DNA of 55,988 nucleotides from Gammaproteobacteria bacterium F7 (GCA_001593685.1 LUKI01000009.1:1-55988), one strand, 5' to 3'. Shown: positions 33,580-42,387, counted from the first letter of the stretch. Translations and numbers: made by a program. The notes: generated from the sequence alone by a model not told the origin.

Positions 33580-35487
33580 TTAGGAGGCTGTTTTGAAATA
33601 AGCCCCTTTTGCACCATCCACTCCTAACTTATGGACAGCATTTAACTCTTCACACCGAGTCACACCATCGGCGTAAACTTGTAAACCGATTGAATGGGCT
33701 ATGGTGCACAGGCCGCGCAGAAAAATCTGTCGTGTATTATTGCCATCGATGTCATGCACAATCGCTTCATCAAGGGTGACATAATCAATTCCCAAATCCG
33801 CGAGCTTGCCGATATTGGCAATTTCTGGGCCGACCTCTTCGATACCTACGTTGACACCCAGATTTTTCAGTTGAGTGGAAAAATACTTCAAGTTATCAAG
33901 GTGCTGGTAAGCGCCGTATTCAGGAAAGCTGAGGCGAAGTTGGCGGGCTTTTTCTGGCTGCCGACTGAGAATGCTTAAAAATGTTTGGGTATCTGCTTTG
34001 CTTTGCAGCAGTTGGCTAGACAGGCTTAAGGTTAGTGATGGGTGCTTTGCGGTTAGTGCTAATGCCTGCTCAAGACACCACAGATCAATGCTGGGTGTGA
34101 GGTCAAGGCGGGATAACCAGGGAGCCAGCTCTTCGTAGGGTATTACTGTGCCGTCCTGGTGATTAATTTCGGGTAACAGCTGGAGACTCTTTAGTTCGCC
34201 ACTGGCCATTCTAATGGCGCTTTCTGAAAGTGCTATTTGCTGTTTAGATAGCGCGTCATTAATAAGGTCTTTCCAGTCATCCCGACAGAATGAGTTTGCT
34301 TGATGACTATCTGCAGGTGCTATTTTTAAGCGGCTGCGCTGCTCTGCCTCTGCAGCTGCTAGTGCTGCATCAACACGGGACAGTAGTGTTTGAGAGGTGT
34401 CTTCGGGTGTATATTCACCAGCGGCGGCGGTGATTACGGGAGACTCTGAAAGCTGCATTTGCGATGCGACTCGAAGAATATCTTTGTGTACCTGCTGCGC
34501 GGTATCTTCGATTTTGCCACAGGCTGGTAATAGTAAAACAAAGTCGGAGCCGTTGAGGCGACCCGCTAAGCTGCCTTCACATTGATCGGCCAAATTACGT
34601 AATGATATACCAGCATTTTTTAGCAACGTATCCATCACATCCCGTCCTTCACTGCGGTTAAGCTCTGCCAAATGCTCAATGCGTAACAGGATAATGCAGC
34701 CCTGGCGTAGGTCGTCGTTTTTTCGAAGTAACGAGGATAGGTAGTGTAAAAAGGGCGTGCGGTTTAGTAGTCCGGTAAGGCAATCCCTTTCAGCTTCAAG
34801 GTGCAGGTCATGCAGCTTTTCCCCTTCACGGCTAAGCATTTCCTTGACGCGTTTTGATAGCCGATTCATGGCATTAACCAATAGACGGTATTCGCGAGTT
34901 TTGGGTTCTTCAATGCTAATAAAACGGCGGTTTCCGATCGCCTGAGCTTGATCGACAACGTCGCCAAGCGGTTTAAGAATCTGTTTCAAAATACGGTTGC
35001 CGATTAAACCACTAAATAGCGCGCCAGCTAGAAAATATAGGAACATTAATTGTGTTGATACCCACATTTCACCGTAAGCGAAACGCGAATCACTTTTTAA
35101 ACTAAGGGTGCCGACTTGTTGCCAGCCGTTACTTATTTGAGCCATGCCCGCTTCAGCAGTGATGGGGAAAAGCGCAATAAACCAGGCCGGAGCCAATGGC
35201 TCTTTGTTGCTGTTATGTTCTACCAAAAATGTTCCCGACGGGCCTATGAGCTTAATGAACTCATAATGGCCATTATCGAATTGTGCGGAGATTAGCAGTT
35301 CACGTAAAATTGCATCGGGTTGTTGCGACAAAGAGAGCGCCAATGAGGTTGCGTTATCGAAGTTCTTAAGTTGCAATTGCTCACTGAGGTAGTTTTGAGC
35401 CGACTTTGTAGTAAGCAAAAAACTGCCGCTAAAGGCAATTGTCATTAATAAAATGACGGCTAACCACAGCTGTTTGTAAAGGGACAT
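33580..35487 (-). CDS. lapD: LapD-like inside-out c-di-GMP receptor
   Basis: 635 residues. Membrane helix 1 (about 8-28), a periplasmic LapD/MoxY-type domain (about 30-150), helix 2 (about 155-175), HAMP, then GGDEF and EAL domains that are both degenerate. The diguanylate cyclase site reads NGSDF (near 312), the EAL position reads SGELKSLQLL (near 429) and the DDFGTG loop reads EEVGPEIANIG. It should therefore bind but not make or break c-di-GMP. In the Lap model, bound LapD sequesters the protease LapG and keeps the adhesin on the surface. It lies 14 bases downstream of lapG, in the same operon. Confidence 0.9.
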   Translation of the reverse strand: MSLYKQLWLAVILLMTIAFSGSFLLTTKSAQNYLSEQLQLKNFDNATSLALSLSQQPDAILRELLISAQFDNGHYEFIKLIGPSGTFLVEHNSNKEPLAPAWFIALFPITAEAGMAQISNGWQQVGTLSLKSDSRFAYGEMWVSTQLMFLYFLAGALFSGLIGNRILKQILKPLGDVVDQAQAIGNRRFISIEEPKTREYRLLVNAMNRLSKRVKEMLSREGEKLHDLHLEAERDCLTGLLNRTPFLHYLSSLLRKNDDLRQGCIILLRIEHLAELNRSEGRDVMDTLLKNAGISLRNLADQCEGSLAGRLNGSDFVLLLPACGKIEDTAQQVHKDILRVASQMQLSESPVITAAAGEYTPEDTSQTLLSRVDAALAAAEAEQRSRLKIAPADSHQANSFCRDDWKDLINDALSKQQIALSESAIRMASGELKSLQLLPEINHQDGTVIPYEELAPWLSRLDLTPSIDLWCLEQALALTAKHPSLTLSLSSQLLQSKADTQTFLSILSRQPEKARQLRLSFPEYGAYQHLDNLKYFSTQLKNLGVNVGIEEVGPEIANIGKLADLGIDYVTLDEAIVHDIDGNNTRQIFLRGLCTIAHSIGLQVYADGVTRCEELNAVHKLGVDGAKGAYFKTAS

Positions 35488-35501
35488 CAGTTACTCCTGG
35501 C

Positions 35502-36191
35502 CTATAGCCCTTCGGCTTGCATTCGAGTTAATAGGTTACGCCAGCGAGACAGGCGCTTTTCGGCACTCCCAACTGACTTATTTTGCCCGCGAATCCACAG
35601 CCCTGCGCTGTTAAAACTGAATACCGGCAGTAAATCACGACGCTGGGAAGCAGGCAATATGTGTGGATTAAGGTTATCCAAAATCAGTGGGTCTGCGTTA
35701 CTGCTTGGATAATAGGCAACCACCATATGTGCTTGGGTTAAATTCTTTTCAGGTGCACCAATGCGGGCTTTAACGTAGACCATTCTTAATTGTTCAGCGG
35801 GAATGCCTGTTAACAGGAGCGATACATATTTAGCGATACTGAAATCTTCGCAGTCACCTTGTCGACGGCCCATCGTTTCTAGGGGGGTTGCCCAGTAATC
35901 TGCCTGTTGCCAGATACGTTGGTCATCATTAAATTGTATACGCTGATTGAAAAAGCGATTGACGTTATTCAGGGTATTTAGTGTTTGGTTGTTTTGGTTG
36001 TCAGCGACTAATTGACGCCATGCCCTAATTGTTTGAACGGCATCATCGCCGTAGCGTTGCTGAGCCAGCTGTTGCATCAAATTCATGTTTGGCGTAGCGA
36101 GGCACCACCAAGTTGCTAATATTGACAAGAGCGCGATAAAAACTTGTCCGAACGTTTTATTTCGGACGCTGTAAATGGGGCGGCTGAGCAA
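35502..36191 (-). CDS. lapG: LapG-like periplasmic cysteine protease (BTLCP)
   Basis: 229 residues, bacterial transglutaminase-like cysteine protease family. A hydrophobic N-terminal export segment (about 14-33) precedes the catalytic triad C114 (RRQGDCEDF), H155 (TQAHMV) and D172 (LILDNLNP). It cleaves the N-terminal module of RTX adhesins at a di-alanine site, and the matching A112-A113 site is present in the adhesin encoded 3 kb away. The protease is normally calcium-dependent and is held inactive by LapD. It is first in a lapG-lapD operon divergent from the TolC gene. Confidence 0.9.
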   Translation of the reverse strand: MLSRPIYSVRNKTFGQVFIALLSILATWWCLATPNMNLMQQLAQQRYGDDAVQTIRAWRQLVADNQNNQTLNTLNNVNRFFNQRIQFNDDQRIWQQADYWATPLETMGRRQGDCEDFSIAKYVSLLLTGIPAEQLRMVYVKARIGAPEKNLTQAHMVVAYYPSSNADPLILDNLNPHILPASQRRDLLPVFSFNSAGLWIRGQNKSVGSAEKRLSRWRNLLTRMQAEGL

Positions 36192-36516
36192 GTGACTAGA
36201 GCTCCATCAGACTCTGGTAAAAGCGCTGTCGAAATCGATCACTTTTCATATTTGAAATTATTACCTTTTTTTATAAAGGGCCATTTAAAATGGGGGCGAT
36301 TATTTTAGATATGTGAGCAAAATGATCTATTTTTTAATGAGCAACAACTAGCATGCTATCTAGCTATGACAAGACATGTTAGTACATTGTAACAAGTGCA
36401 TTTGTAAGAGTGCCCACCTACAGTGTAGTTAAATCCCAGTAAATGAGCTTACCCATATTAACAATGAATTGTGAAAAAAGTGCTTTTTCGTTGGCACAAG
36501 GAATTTCGAGGACATT
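36192..36516. promoter_or_regulatory. Divergent intergenic region lapG / tolC-like
   Basis: 325 AT-rich bases without a gene. It must carry promoters for lapG-lapD (leftward) and the TolC-like gene (rightward). I see no clear sigma-54 or sigma-28 element; TGGCAC at 36492-36497 lacks the matching GC of a -12 box. The ribosome site before the TolC gene is AAGGAATTTCGAGGA. Confidence 0.4.
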
Positions 36517-38094
36517 ATGACGTTGGTAAAAAAAATAATAATCGTAGGTCTGGTTTTTTGCACTCCGGTGTTGAGTGTTTTTGCTGAGCCCTTTAAAACC
36601 CTGCCAGAGGTGGTTAGCTATACGGTTTTAAACAACCCGGAGGTGAGTGAGGGTTGGTTTAATTTTAAGGCCGCTCTGGCCGAAAAGCGTGCAGCTCAGG
36701 GTGGCTATTTGCCATCGGTCGATTTGGTTGCGCAGGTTGGGCGTGAAAGAAGTGACACGCCTACGACGTCGCAGCGTAGTTACTCCGCTGACAGTACACG
36801 GCTGACGCTCACACAAATGCTATTTGATGGCTTTGAGGTACGGAATAATGTTAAGCGCCTTGATGCAGCCTCATTGGCAAGGTTTTATGAGTTACGACTG
36901 GTTTCTGAGGAAAAAGCCCGTGAAGCTGCGCAGGCGTATATTGATGTTATGCGTTATCAGGACCTAGTTGAGCTGGCAAAGGATAATTATATACAGCACA
37001 AGTTGCTGTTTGACGATATCAAAGAGCGCACCGATGCAGGTATCAGTCGTCGAGTTGACCTTGACCAGGCGAGAGGTCGCCTTGCCTTGTCGGAAACTAA
37101 TTTGTTGACTGAGGTGGATAATCTGCATGATGTAACCGCCCGTTATCAGCGCATTGTTGGATTGCTTCCGCCTGAGAATCCACAGTGGCCAACACTCCCT
37201 GATGATATTTTACCCACTGAAAAACAACAGGCGCTACGGGTCGCCTATGCGCTGAGCCCGGCAATTAACTCTGCAATTGAAAACCTGAACTCAGCCAAAG
37301 CTGAGGCTAAAACCAAAAATGCTCCAATGCTGCCACGCTTTGATCTACGCCTGCGCCAAGAGCTCGAGCATGATCGTGATGGCGTTGATGGACAATATGA
37401 CGAGCAAGCCGTTGAGCTGGTTATGAGTTATAACCTCTACAGGGGCGGCAGCGACAGTGCTGAAAAACGTCAATTCCACGAGCGTGCAAATGCGGCTCGT
37501 GAGCAGCGTGTGAAGGCTTGCCAGGAGGTTCGCCAAACGGTTGCCATTGCATATAACAATACTACCAGCTTGCAAGAGCAGTTAGCGTACCAGCGTATCA
37601 ACCGTGAAGCGACGGGGAAAGCGAGGGATGCTTATCGTGAGCAGTTTGATATTGGTCAGCGCTCATTGCTTGATTTGCTTGACCAAGAGAATGAATATTT
37701 TCAGATTAGCCGATCGGTGGTAAACGCCGAAGCGGATTTTATTGCTGCGCAGGTTGCAACGCTTGCCGGTATGGGACAGTTATTAAAAGCATTGGATGTT
37801 GTTGGCTATGAAGGTGTGGCCAGAGAAGGACTTAATTTGAATCGCGAGGTGGATGAAGCGCTTTATGGCCGCTGCCCGGCTGAGGTGCCGAATCAAATGA
37901 GAGTTGATAAAGACGCGTTGTTGAAAGCAGTGATGGAGGGGCAGAATATTTCTGCTTTAAGCTCTAGTTTTTCCGCTCAGCCTCAGCAAGCCGTTGAGGT
38001 GAAGGATTACGCCAGTGGTCGTTCCATTGCGACGGTTAAGTTTGATTTTGGCTCCGTATTTGTCAAACCGGATGAGCGGCAGGCGCTTAACTGA
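36517..38094 (+). CDS. lapE: TolC-family outer-membrane channel (LapE-like), C-terminally truncated
   Basis: 525 residues. Signal peptide about 1-23 (ending SVFA). The body shows two homologous TolC halves: VVSYTVLNNPEVSEGWFNFKAA and LTLTQMLFDGFEV in the first, VELVMSYNLYRGGSDSAEKRQF and FDIGQRSLLDLLDQENEYF in the second, typical of the channels of adhesin exporters (LapE/AggA). After residue about 500 the protein enters an OmpA-like domain (VKFDFGSVFVKPDERQALN) and stops at a TGA. It is the only outer-membrane channel in the locus, so it should complete the LapB-LapC exporter. The channel part looks intact. Confidence 0.87.
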   Translation: MTLVKKIIIVGLVFCTPVLSVFAEPFKTLPEVVSYTVLNNPEVSEGWFNFKAALAEKRAAQGGYLPSVDLVAQVGRERSDTPTTSQRSYSADSTRLTLTQMLFDGFEVRNNVKRLDAASLARFYELRLVSEEKAREAAQAYIDVMRYQDLVELAKDNYIQHKLLFDDIKERTDAGISRRVDLDQARGRLALSETNLLTEVDNLHDVTARYQRIVGLLPPENPQWPTLPDDILPTEKQQALRVAYALSPAINSAIENLNSAKAEAKTKNAPMLPRFDLRLRQELEHDRDGVDGQYDEQAVELVMSYNLYRGGSDSAEKRQFHERANAAREQRVKACQEVRQTVAIAYNNTTSLQEQLAYQRINREATGKARDAYREQFDIGQRSLLDLLDQENEYFQISRSVVNAEADFIAAQVATLAGMGQLLKALDVVGYEGVAREGLNLNREVDEALYGRCPAEVPNQMRVDKDALLKAVMEGQNISALSSSFSAQPQQAVEVKDYASGRSIATVKFDFGSVFVKPDERQALN

Positions 38095-38175
38095 GTGGCT
38101 ACTGTCATGAAGCGGACCCCACAAAGCAAAGTTTTGGTTGAAGGGCATACCGATCACGAGGTTTGCGAGCCTTAA
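38095..38175 (+). pseudogene. Remnant of OmpA-like C-terminal domain of the TolC gene
   Basis: Reading straight on in the same frame past TGA 38092-38094 gives VATVMKRTPQSKVLVEGHTD, the next conserved piece of an OmpA-like peptidoglycan-binding domain, then HEVCEP and a TAA. The domain therefore once continued, now has an in-frame nonsense codon, and has lost everything after GHTD. The remnant ends five bases before the 3' end of a tRNA gene. An alternative is a sequencing error at the TGA, but that would not restore the missing second half. Confidence 0.75.
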
Positions 38176-38180
38176 GAGGT

Positions 38181-38255
38181 TGGTGCCCCCGGCTGGAATC
38201 GAACCAGCAACTAAGACTTAGGAGGTCCCTATTATATCCATTTAACTACGGGGGC
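38181..38255 (-). tRNA. tRNA-Arg (anticodon CCU)
   Basis: On the minus strand the acceptor stem GCCCCCG pairs with CGGGGGC and is followed by discriminator A and an encoded CCA (38181-38183). T-arm GCTGG/CCAGC with TTCGATT loop, D-arm GTTA/TAAT, and anticodon stem GGGAC/GTCTT around loop CTCCTAA all fold; the anticodon CCT corresponds to plus-strand 38220-38222. It reads AGG codons. Its 3' end faces the truncated TolC gene. It lies just downstream of the hydrolase gene on the same strand. Confidence 0.95.
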
Positions 38256-38267
38256 AGCTGGCGCATT

Positions 38268-39062
38268 CTAACCATTCGTTCGGTTCTGTGCCAGCTTGCT
38301 TGCGGCGTAGTCATGAACGGCGTTATTAAATGCGTAAAATAGCGCCTGTGAAACGGGGTCGGTATCTATATACCATTCCGGGTGCCACTGAGTGGCGATA
38401 AAAAAGTGGCTATTATCAGACAAAGAAAAGGCTTCCGGCGTGCCATCATCGGCGCTGCCTTCAAGAGAGAGTGAATCTGCAAGACGGTCAACACCCTGGT
38501 AGTGTAACGAGTTAATACTGATACGGCTTTTCCCAAGTAAATGATGAAAATAACCGTTGCTGGTTAGATTGATCTCGTGACTGTCCTGGTACTGTTGATG
38601 CAGTGCGTAGTCTAAATATTTAGCGTGATCAAGGCGACCATCAAGATCGGTTAAGTTCTGATGCAGTGTGCCACCAAGGGCAACATTGATTTCCTGAAAA
38701 CCGCGGCAGATACCGAATACCGGCAATTTAAATTTTAACGCTGCCTGGATAAGTGCCAGGGCGGTGTGATCGCGTTTTTCGTCGTGTAGCGTGTCAGCTT
38801 TACTGGGTTCACCACCATAATAGACAGGATGTACGTTGGTACGACTGCCGGTTAACAAAATACCATCCAGCGTTTGGCAGAGTGTGTCAGCCTCGGCCAC
38901 ATCATTGGTTAATACGGGGATGAGCAGTGGTTGGCAGTCTGTGCCGTCGCGGATAGCGCGGATATATTCTTCGGCTACACCATGGAATAGACGATCAGCT
39001 TTGCCATCGCGACTAAAAGCATCGCAGATGATACCGATAACAGGCTTGTGTTTATGGCTCAT
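38268..39062 (-). CDS. Gamma-glutamyl-GABA hydrolase family (class I glutamine amidotransferase-like)
   Basis: 264 residues from the chosen ATG 39062 (MSHKHKPVIGIICDAF); a 15-residue longer form from 39107 lacks a ribosome site, while GGAG precedes 39062 at a normal distance. The nucleophile elbow is FGICRGFQEINVALGGTLHQ (Cys near 115), the oxyanion region is DGILLTGSRTNVHP, and the C-terminal ATQWHPEW gives the catalytic His. Relatives include PuuD, which hydrolyses gamma-glutamyl-GABA in putrescine breakdown. No puu genes are nearby, so the substrate is uncertain. Confidence 0.82.
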   Translation of the reverse strand: MSHKHKPVIGIICDAFSRDGKADRLFHGVAEEYIRAIRDGTDCQPLLIPVLTNDVAEADTLCQTLDGILLTGSRTNVHPVYYGGEPSKADTLHDEKRDHTALALIQAALKFKLPVFGICRGFQEINVALGGTLHQNLTDLDGRLDHAKYLDYALHQQYQDSHEINLTSNGYFHHLLGKSRISINSLHYQGVDRLADSLSLEGSADDGTPEAFSLSDNSHFFIATQWHPEWYIDTDPVSQALFYAFNNAVHDYAASKLAQNRTNG

Positions 39063-39264
39063 TATGTTCTCCAGTGCAGGGCAGGCTGAATGAATTGAGG
39101 GTGCCATTGTCCATAGCTATAGCTACAGTAGAGCATTAATATGCTCATATAATAGAGTCTTTGCATGAAATAAATAGTGAATAAAAAAGGTCGAAGCTTC
39201 CCTGTTTTCTTTTGCTGCTATTTCATTTTTAGATTCATGATAATTTCAAATAACCGGATTCGCT

Positions 39265-40227
39265 ATGCTTGATACCTTGCCGCTGTTGGAACGTACTGAT
39301 TTTCCGCAGATTCGTCGTTCCAATTTAGAGAAATTACAGGTTAATCTGGGCTATTTGTGTAATCTCAGCTGTGTGCACTGTCATGTCAACGCTGGCCCTC
39401 GGCGTACCGAACTGATGGATCGTGACACCATTGACTTAGTGCTGGCTTTTTTAAAAAAACAAGGCATTCGCGAGTTGGATTTGACCGGTGGTGCGCCAGA
39501 AATGAATCCGCATTTCAAATACCTGGTAAGCCAGGCACGTGCGTTGGGTGTGAATGTGATGGATCGATGCAACCTGACCATTTTATTGGAGCCAGGGTAT
39601 GAAGATATGGCCGCATTTTTCGCTGACCAGGGCGTAGAAATTACCGCTTCTTTACCCTGTTATGCCGAGCAGAATGTTGATAAGCAACGGGGAAAAGGTG
39701 TTTATCACGACAGCATCGAGGCGTTAAAAATATTAAATCAGATGGGGTATGGTAAAGCCGGTTCCGGTTTAAAGCTTAATCTGGTTTATAACCCCACCGG
39801 TACCAATCTGCCTCCGGCTCAGGATGCGTTAAAGGCTGATTATCAGCGAGAACTTAAGCAGCGGCACGGTATTGAATTTAATGACCTGTTTGTGATCACG
39901 AATATGCCGATTAGCCGCTTTGGCAGTATGCTTTTGTCGAAAGGGTTGTTCGATGATTATATGGCGTTGCTAAAGGATAACTATGCCGAACATAACTTGG
40001 CAACACTGATGTGCCGTTCGCTCATCAGTGTTGATTGGCAAGGTCATGTTTATGATTGTGACTTTAATCAAATGCTACATTTGCCGATGATTGCGACCGA
40101 TAAACACAACCCCCACCTCCGTGATCTGATGACAGGCGATATCGCTGGAAAGGATGTACGTATTGGTGACCACTGTTATGGTTGTGCCGCTGGCCAGGGT
40201 AGCAGTTGTGGCGGGGCGTTGGATTAG
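39265..40227 (+). CDS. arsS: ArsS-type radical SAM protein (arsenosugar biosynthesis family)
   Basis: 320 residues. The radical SAM cluster motif CNLSCVHCHVNAGP (near residue 32) is followed by LDLTGGAPEMNPHF and MDRCNLTILLEPG, hallmarks of the ArsS family. The C-terminus has HCYGCAAGQGSSCGG, an extra Cys cluster; some relatives carry selenocysteine in this region, but here all are Cys codons. ArsS is proposed to join an adenosyl-derived ribose to dimethylarsenite in arsenosugar synthesis. The two following genes are the glycosyltransferase-like partners usual for this cluster. No arsM is in the window. Confidence 0.85.
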   Translation: MLDTLPLLERTDFPQIRRSNLEKLQVNLGYLCNLSCVHCHVNAGPRRTELMDRDTIDLVLAFLKKQGIRELDLTGGAPEMNPHFKYLVSQARALGVNVMDRCNLTILLEPGYEDMAAFFADQGVEITASLPCYAEQNVDKQRGKGVYHDSIEALKILNQMGYGKAGSGLKLNLVYNPTGTNLPPAQDALKADYQRELKQRHGIEFNDLFVITNMPISRFGSMLLSKGLFDDYMALLKDNYAEHNLATLMCRSLISVDWQGHVYDCDFNQMLHLPMIATDKHNPHLRDLMTGDIAGKDVRIGDHCYGCAAGQGSSCGGALD

Positions 40228-40243
40228 CGGTGCTCCATTAATC

Positions 40244-40924
40244 ATGCGTCTTTCAATTGTGATACCGGTTTTAAATGAAGCTGACCACCTGGCGACATTT
40301 CTTCAGCATTTACAGCCATTAAGATCTGCGGGGCATGAGGTTATTCTGGTCGATGGTGGCAGCCAGGATGAAAGCCCGGCAATTGCGGCGCCGCTCTGTG
40401 ATCTGGTCCTGTCGTCCCCTCCGGGTAGAGCCAGGCAAATGAATGCTGGCGCAACGCTGGCAACTGGGGATTGGCTTGTTTTTCTGCATGCAGACACACA
40501 GCTGCCGCAGCCATTTTTTGAGTGGATTGAAATGATCGCATACAGTCCAAAAAACTGGGGGCGATTTAATGTGCGCCTAAGTGGTCAGCGACCAATATTT
40601 CGTGTCATTGAAACCTTTATTAATTGGCGCTCAAGAGTAACCGGTATTGCTACAGGGGATCAGGCAATGTTTGTGCGGCGCGAGTTGTTTCAAGCTCTGG
40701 ATGGTTTTGCCGACCAACCCCTAATGGAGGATATTGAGCTGTGCTGTCGTTTGCGAAAACAAGGATCACCGCTTTGCTTAAAGCAGCCGGCTAAAACCTC
40801 CAGTCGACGCTGGGAGACTGGCGGAGTTTGGCGCACTGTTGTGCTGATGTGGGAATTACGACTACGTTATTTTCTAGGTGCAAGCCCCACTGAGTTGGCT
40901 GAACGTTATTACCCCTCTCGATAA
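40244..40924 (+). CDS. TIGR04283-type family 2 glycosyltransferase
   Basis: 226 residues from ATG 40244 (MRLSIVIPVLNEAD); an upstream ATG at 40154 would overlap arsS and adds no conserved sequence. GT2 features: IPVLNEADHLATFL at the N-terminus, VDGGSQDESP, LVFLHADTQLP (the DxD-like HADT) and a C-terminal GDQAMFVRRELFQALDGF with MEDIELCCRLR. This subfamily is habitually paired with ArsS and the DUF2064 protein. It is 16 bases after arsS and 11 before the next gene, so they form one operon. Acceptor unknown. Confidence 0.85.
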   Translation: MRLSIVIPVLNEADHLATFLQHLQPLRSAGHEVILVDGGSQDESPAIAAPLCDLVLSSPPGRARQMNAGATLATGDWLVFLHADTQLPQPFFEWIEMIAYSPKNWGRFNVRLSGQRPIFRVIETFINWRSRVTGIATGDQAMFVRRELFQALDGFADQPLMEDIELCCRLRKQGSPLCLKQPAKTSSRRWETGGVWRTVVLMWELRLRYFLGASPTELAERYYPSR

Positions 40925-40935
40925 ATGATCTAACC

Positions 40936-41556
40936 ATGAAATATCCTCAAACCTGTATTTTACAGTTCGCCAAGGCGCCGCGTGCTGGACACGTGAAGAC
41001 TCGACTGGAACCGGCGCTGGGAGAACAGGGCGCGCTTGAACTGCATAAAAAACTGGTCAGGCATACATGGCAAACACTTCATCGTGCGGATGTTGCAACC
41101 GTGCAACTTTGGGTCGATAGTGTTGCTGAGAGTGATTTTTTTTCGACGCTGACGCCGATGGTTGAAACGCTACACCAACAACAGGGTGCTGATTTAGGGC
41201 AGCGCATGATGCAGGCCATTGCGCAAACGCTCGCTCAATTTGAGCAGGTCATTCTGGTCGGTAGTGATTGTCCGGCATTGGATGAAGGTTATTTGAGCCA
41301 AGCCGTTAACGCTTTAGAGAGTGCGGACGTTGTGCTCGGTCCTGCCAGTGATGGGGGGTATGTGCTGATTGGTATGCGACAACTGCGTGCGGAAGTCTTC
41401 AGACATATCAAGTGGGGCAGCGATCAGGTTTTAATGCAAACTCGAGCCCGTTTAGAACAAAGCGGTTGCCAATGGCATGAATTACCTGAACGCTGGGATG
41501 TGGATCGTCCTGAAGACCTGTCTAAGCTGGACGGTGTTATCTTGATAGAGGGCTAA
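40936..41556 (+). CDS. TIGR04282-type (DUF2064) glycosyltransferase-like protein
   Basis: 206 residues, GT-A-like fold. FAKAPRAGHVKTRLEPALG at the N-terminus is the nucleotide-binding loop shared with nucleotidyltransferases; QGADLGQRMMQAI, LVGSDCPAL and LGPASDGGYVLIGM are the family blocks, and the end RWDVDRPEDLSKL is standard. Databases name it an arsenosugar biosynthesis glycosyltransferase because of co-occurrence with ArsS. It closes the three-gene operon and its stop is directly adjacent to the convergent ycgR stop. Confidence 0.85.
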   Translation: MKYPQTCILQFAKAPRAGHVKTRLEPALGEQGALELHKKLVRHTWQTLHRADVATVQLWVDSVAESDFFSTLTPMVETLHQQQGADLGQRMMQAIAQTLAQFEQVILVGSDCPALDEGYLSQAVNALESADVVLGPASDGGYVLIGMRQLRAEVFRHIKWGSDQVLMQTRARLEQSGCQWHELPERWDVDRPEDLSKLDGVILIEG

Positions 41557-42312
41557 TTATTTAGTTTCCAGACGTCGTGCTTCGCGTTGTAGAAAATAGA
41601 CAAATCGATCAACGATACGCTGACCCGCTTTATCAATATCGATAAATTCAAAACCGCAGGTAGTTTCCTTTATCTCTCGACTATAAGTGGCATGCTTGAG
41701 TTTTAAGGGGTAGTTGATGGTGTTGCCGTCGGCTAGTTTAATAGCTACCTGCTCAAAGACTTCGCTGCGCACTAATGGTGGCTCGATTTCACCGTTGAAA
41801 TTAATCCGGCAGCCACTAATGGAAATATCGTACAAGCGGCCTGACAAGGTTGTTTGCCGTTCTTCAGAATAGATGGTTGCTTCGGTATTGAGGGCTCTGG
41901 GCACTAACGCTCGGAATGATCCTCGGCGCTGCTGATAAATCATTTCCTGTGGTAGTGGTATGCTGTAAAAAGCGATGCCGTTTTCGACACCTGAGCCGCT
42001 GATGGTGTTGGGGCGGAAAAATAAGCTAACGCCATTGTGGCTGCCACGAATCGAAAAGGGCAGGTTTTTCAGTGCTAGCTCATGACCTTGTTCGGGAGCA
42101 ATTTCGTCGATAATCAGGCGATCTTTTTCAAGGTCTGTACGCAGAATGATGCTGGTGAAATACTTTTCTATATTTTCGAATTTAATGGTGATGGGTGTGC
42201 GAGATTTTTGCACTGACGACAGAATACTGAATATTTGCTGTTTGTTGGTTAGGCTCTGAACACCCAAAATGCCCTGCGCATTTGTAGCCACTTTATTTGT
42301 TTCCAGTGCCAT
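41557..42312 (-). CDS. ycgR: YcgR-like flagellar brake protein (PilZ)
   Basis: 251 residues. An N-terminal YcgR-type beta domain (about 20-125) is followed by a PilZ domain whose c-di-GMP motifs are intact: QRRGSFR (RxxxR, near 128-134) and DISISGCRI (near 165). On binding c-di-GMP, YcgR acts on the flagellar motor and slows swimming. The location at the edge of the flgN-flgM-flgA block fits. It is read in the same direction as flgMN, about 107 bases downstream of flgN, possibly as its own unit. Confidence 0.85.
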   Translation of the reverse strand: MALETNKVATNAQGILGVQSLTNKQQIFSILSSVQKSRTPITIKFENIEKYFTSIILRTDLEKDRLIIDEIAPEQGHELALKNLPFSIRGSHNGVSLFFRPNTISGSGVENGIAFYSIPLPQEMIYQQRRGSFRALVPRALNTEATIYSEERQTTLSGRLYDISISGCRINFNGEIEPPLVRSEVFEQVAIKLADGNTINYPLKLKHATYSREIKETTCGFEFIDIDKAGQRIVDRFVYFLQREARRLETK

Positions 42313-42362
42313 ATGTTCTCGTTAATTACCCGTTGTTACATTAATTAGCATTGAGTGTAGGT

Positions 42363-42387
42363 GGCGGGTGTGGATATGCAACCCGCC
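42363..42387 (-). terminator. Hairpin between flgN and ycgR
   Basis: GGCGGGT 42363-42369 pairs with ACCCGCC 42381-42387 around an 11-base loop. There is no T-tract on the minus strand, so termination after flgMN may be partial or rho-dependent. Confidence 0.45.

Noticed and set aside
36492-36511. TGGCAC before the TolC gene as a sigma-54 promoter
   Set aside because: There is no GC at the required ten-base distance, so the -12 element is missing.
38092-38094. TGA in the TolC gene as a selenocysteine codon
   Set aside because: No OmpA-like or TolC protein is known to carry selenocysteine there, the downstream frame also ends early, and no selenocysteine insertion hairpin is evident.
25489-38255. 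The whole type I secretion block as a genomic island integrated at the tRNA-Arg gene
   Set aside because: No second copy of the tRNA 3' end was found at the left side, no integrase is present, and base composition is mostly like the surroundings.
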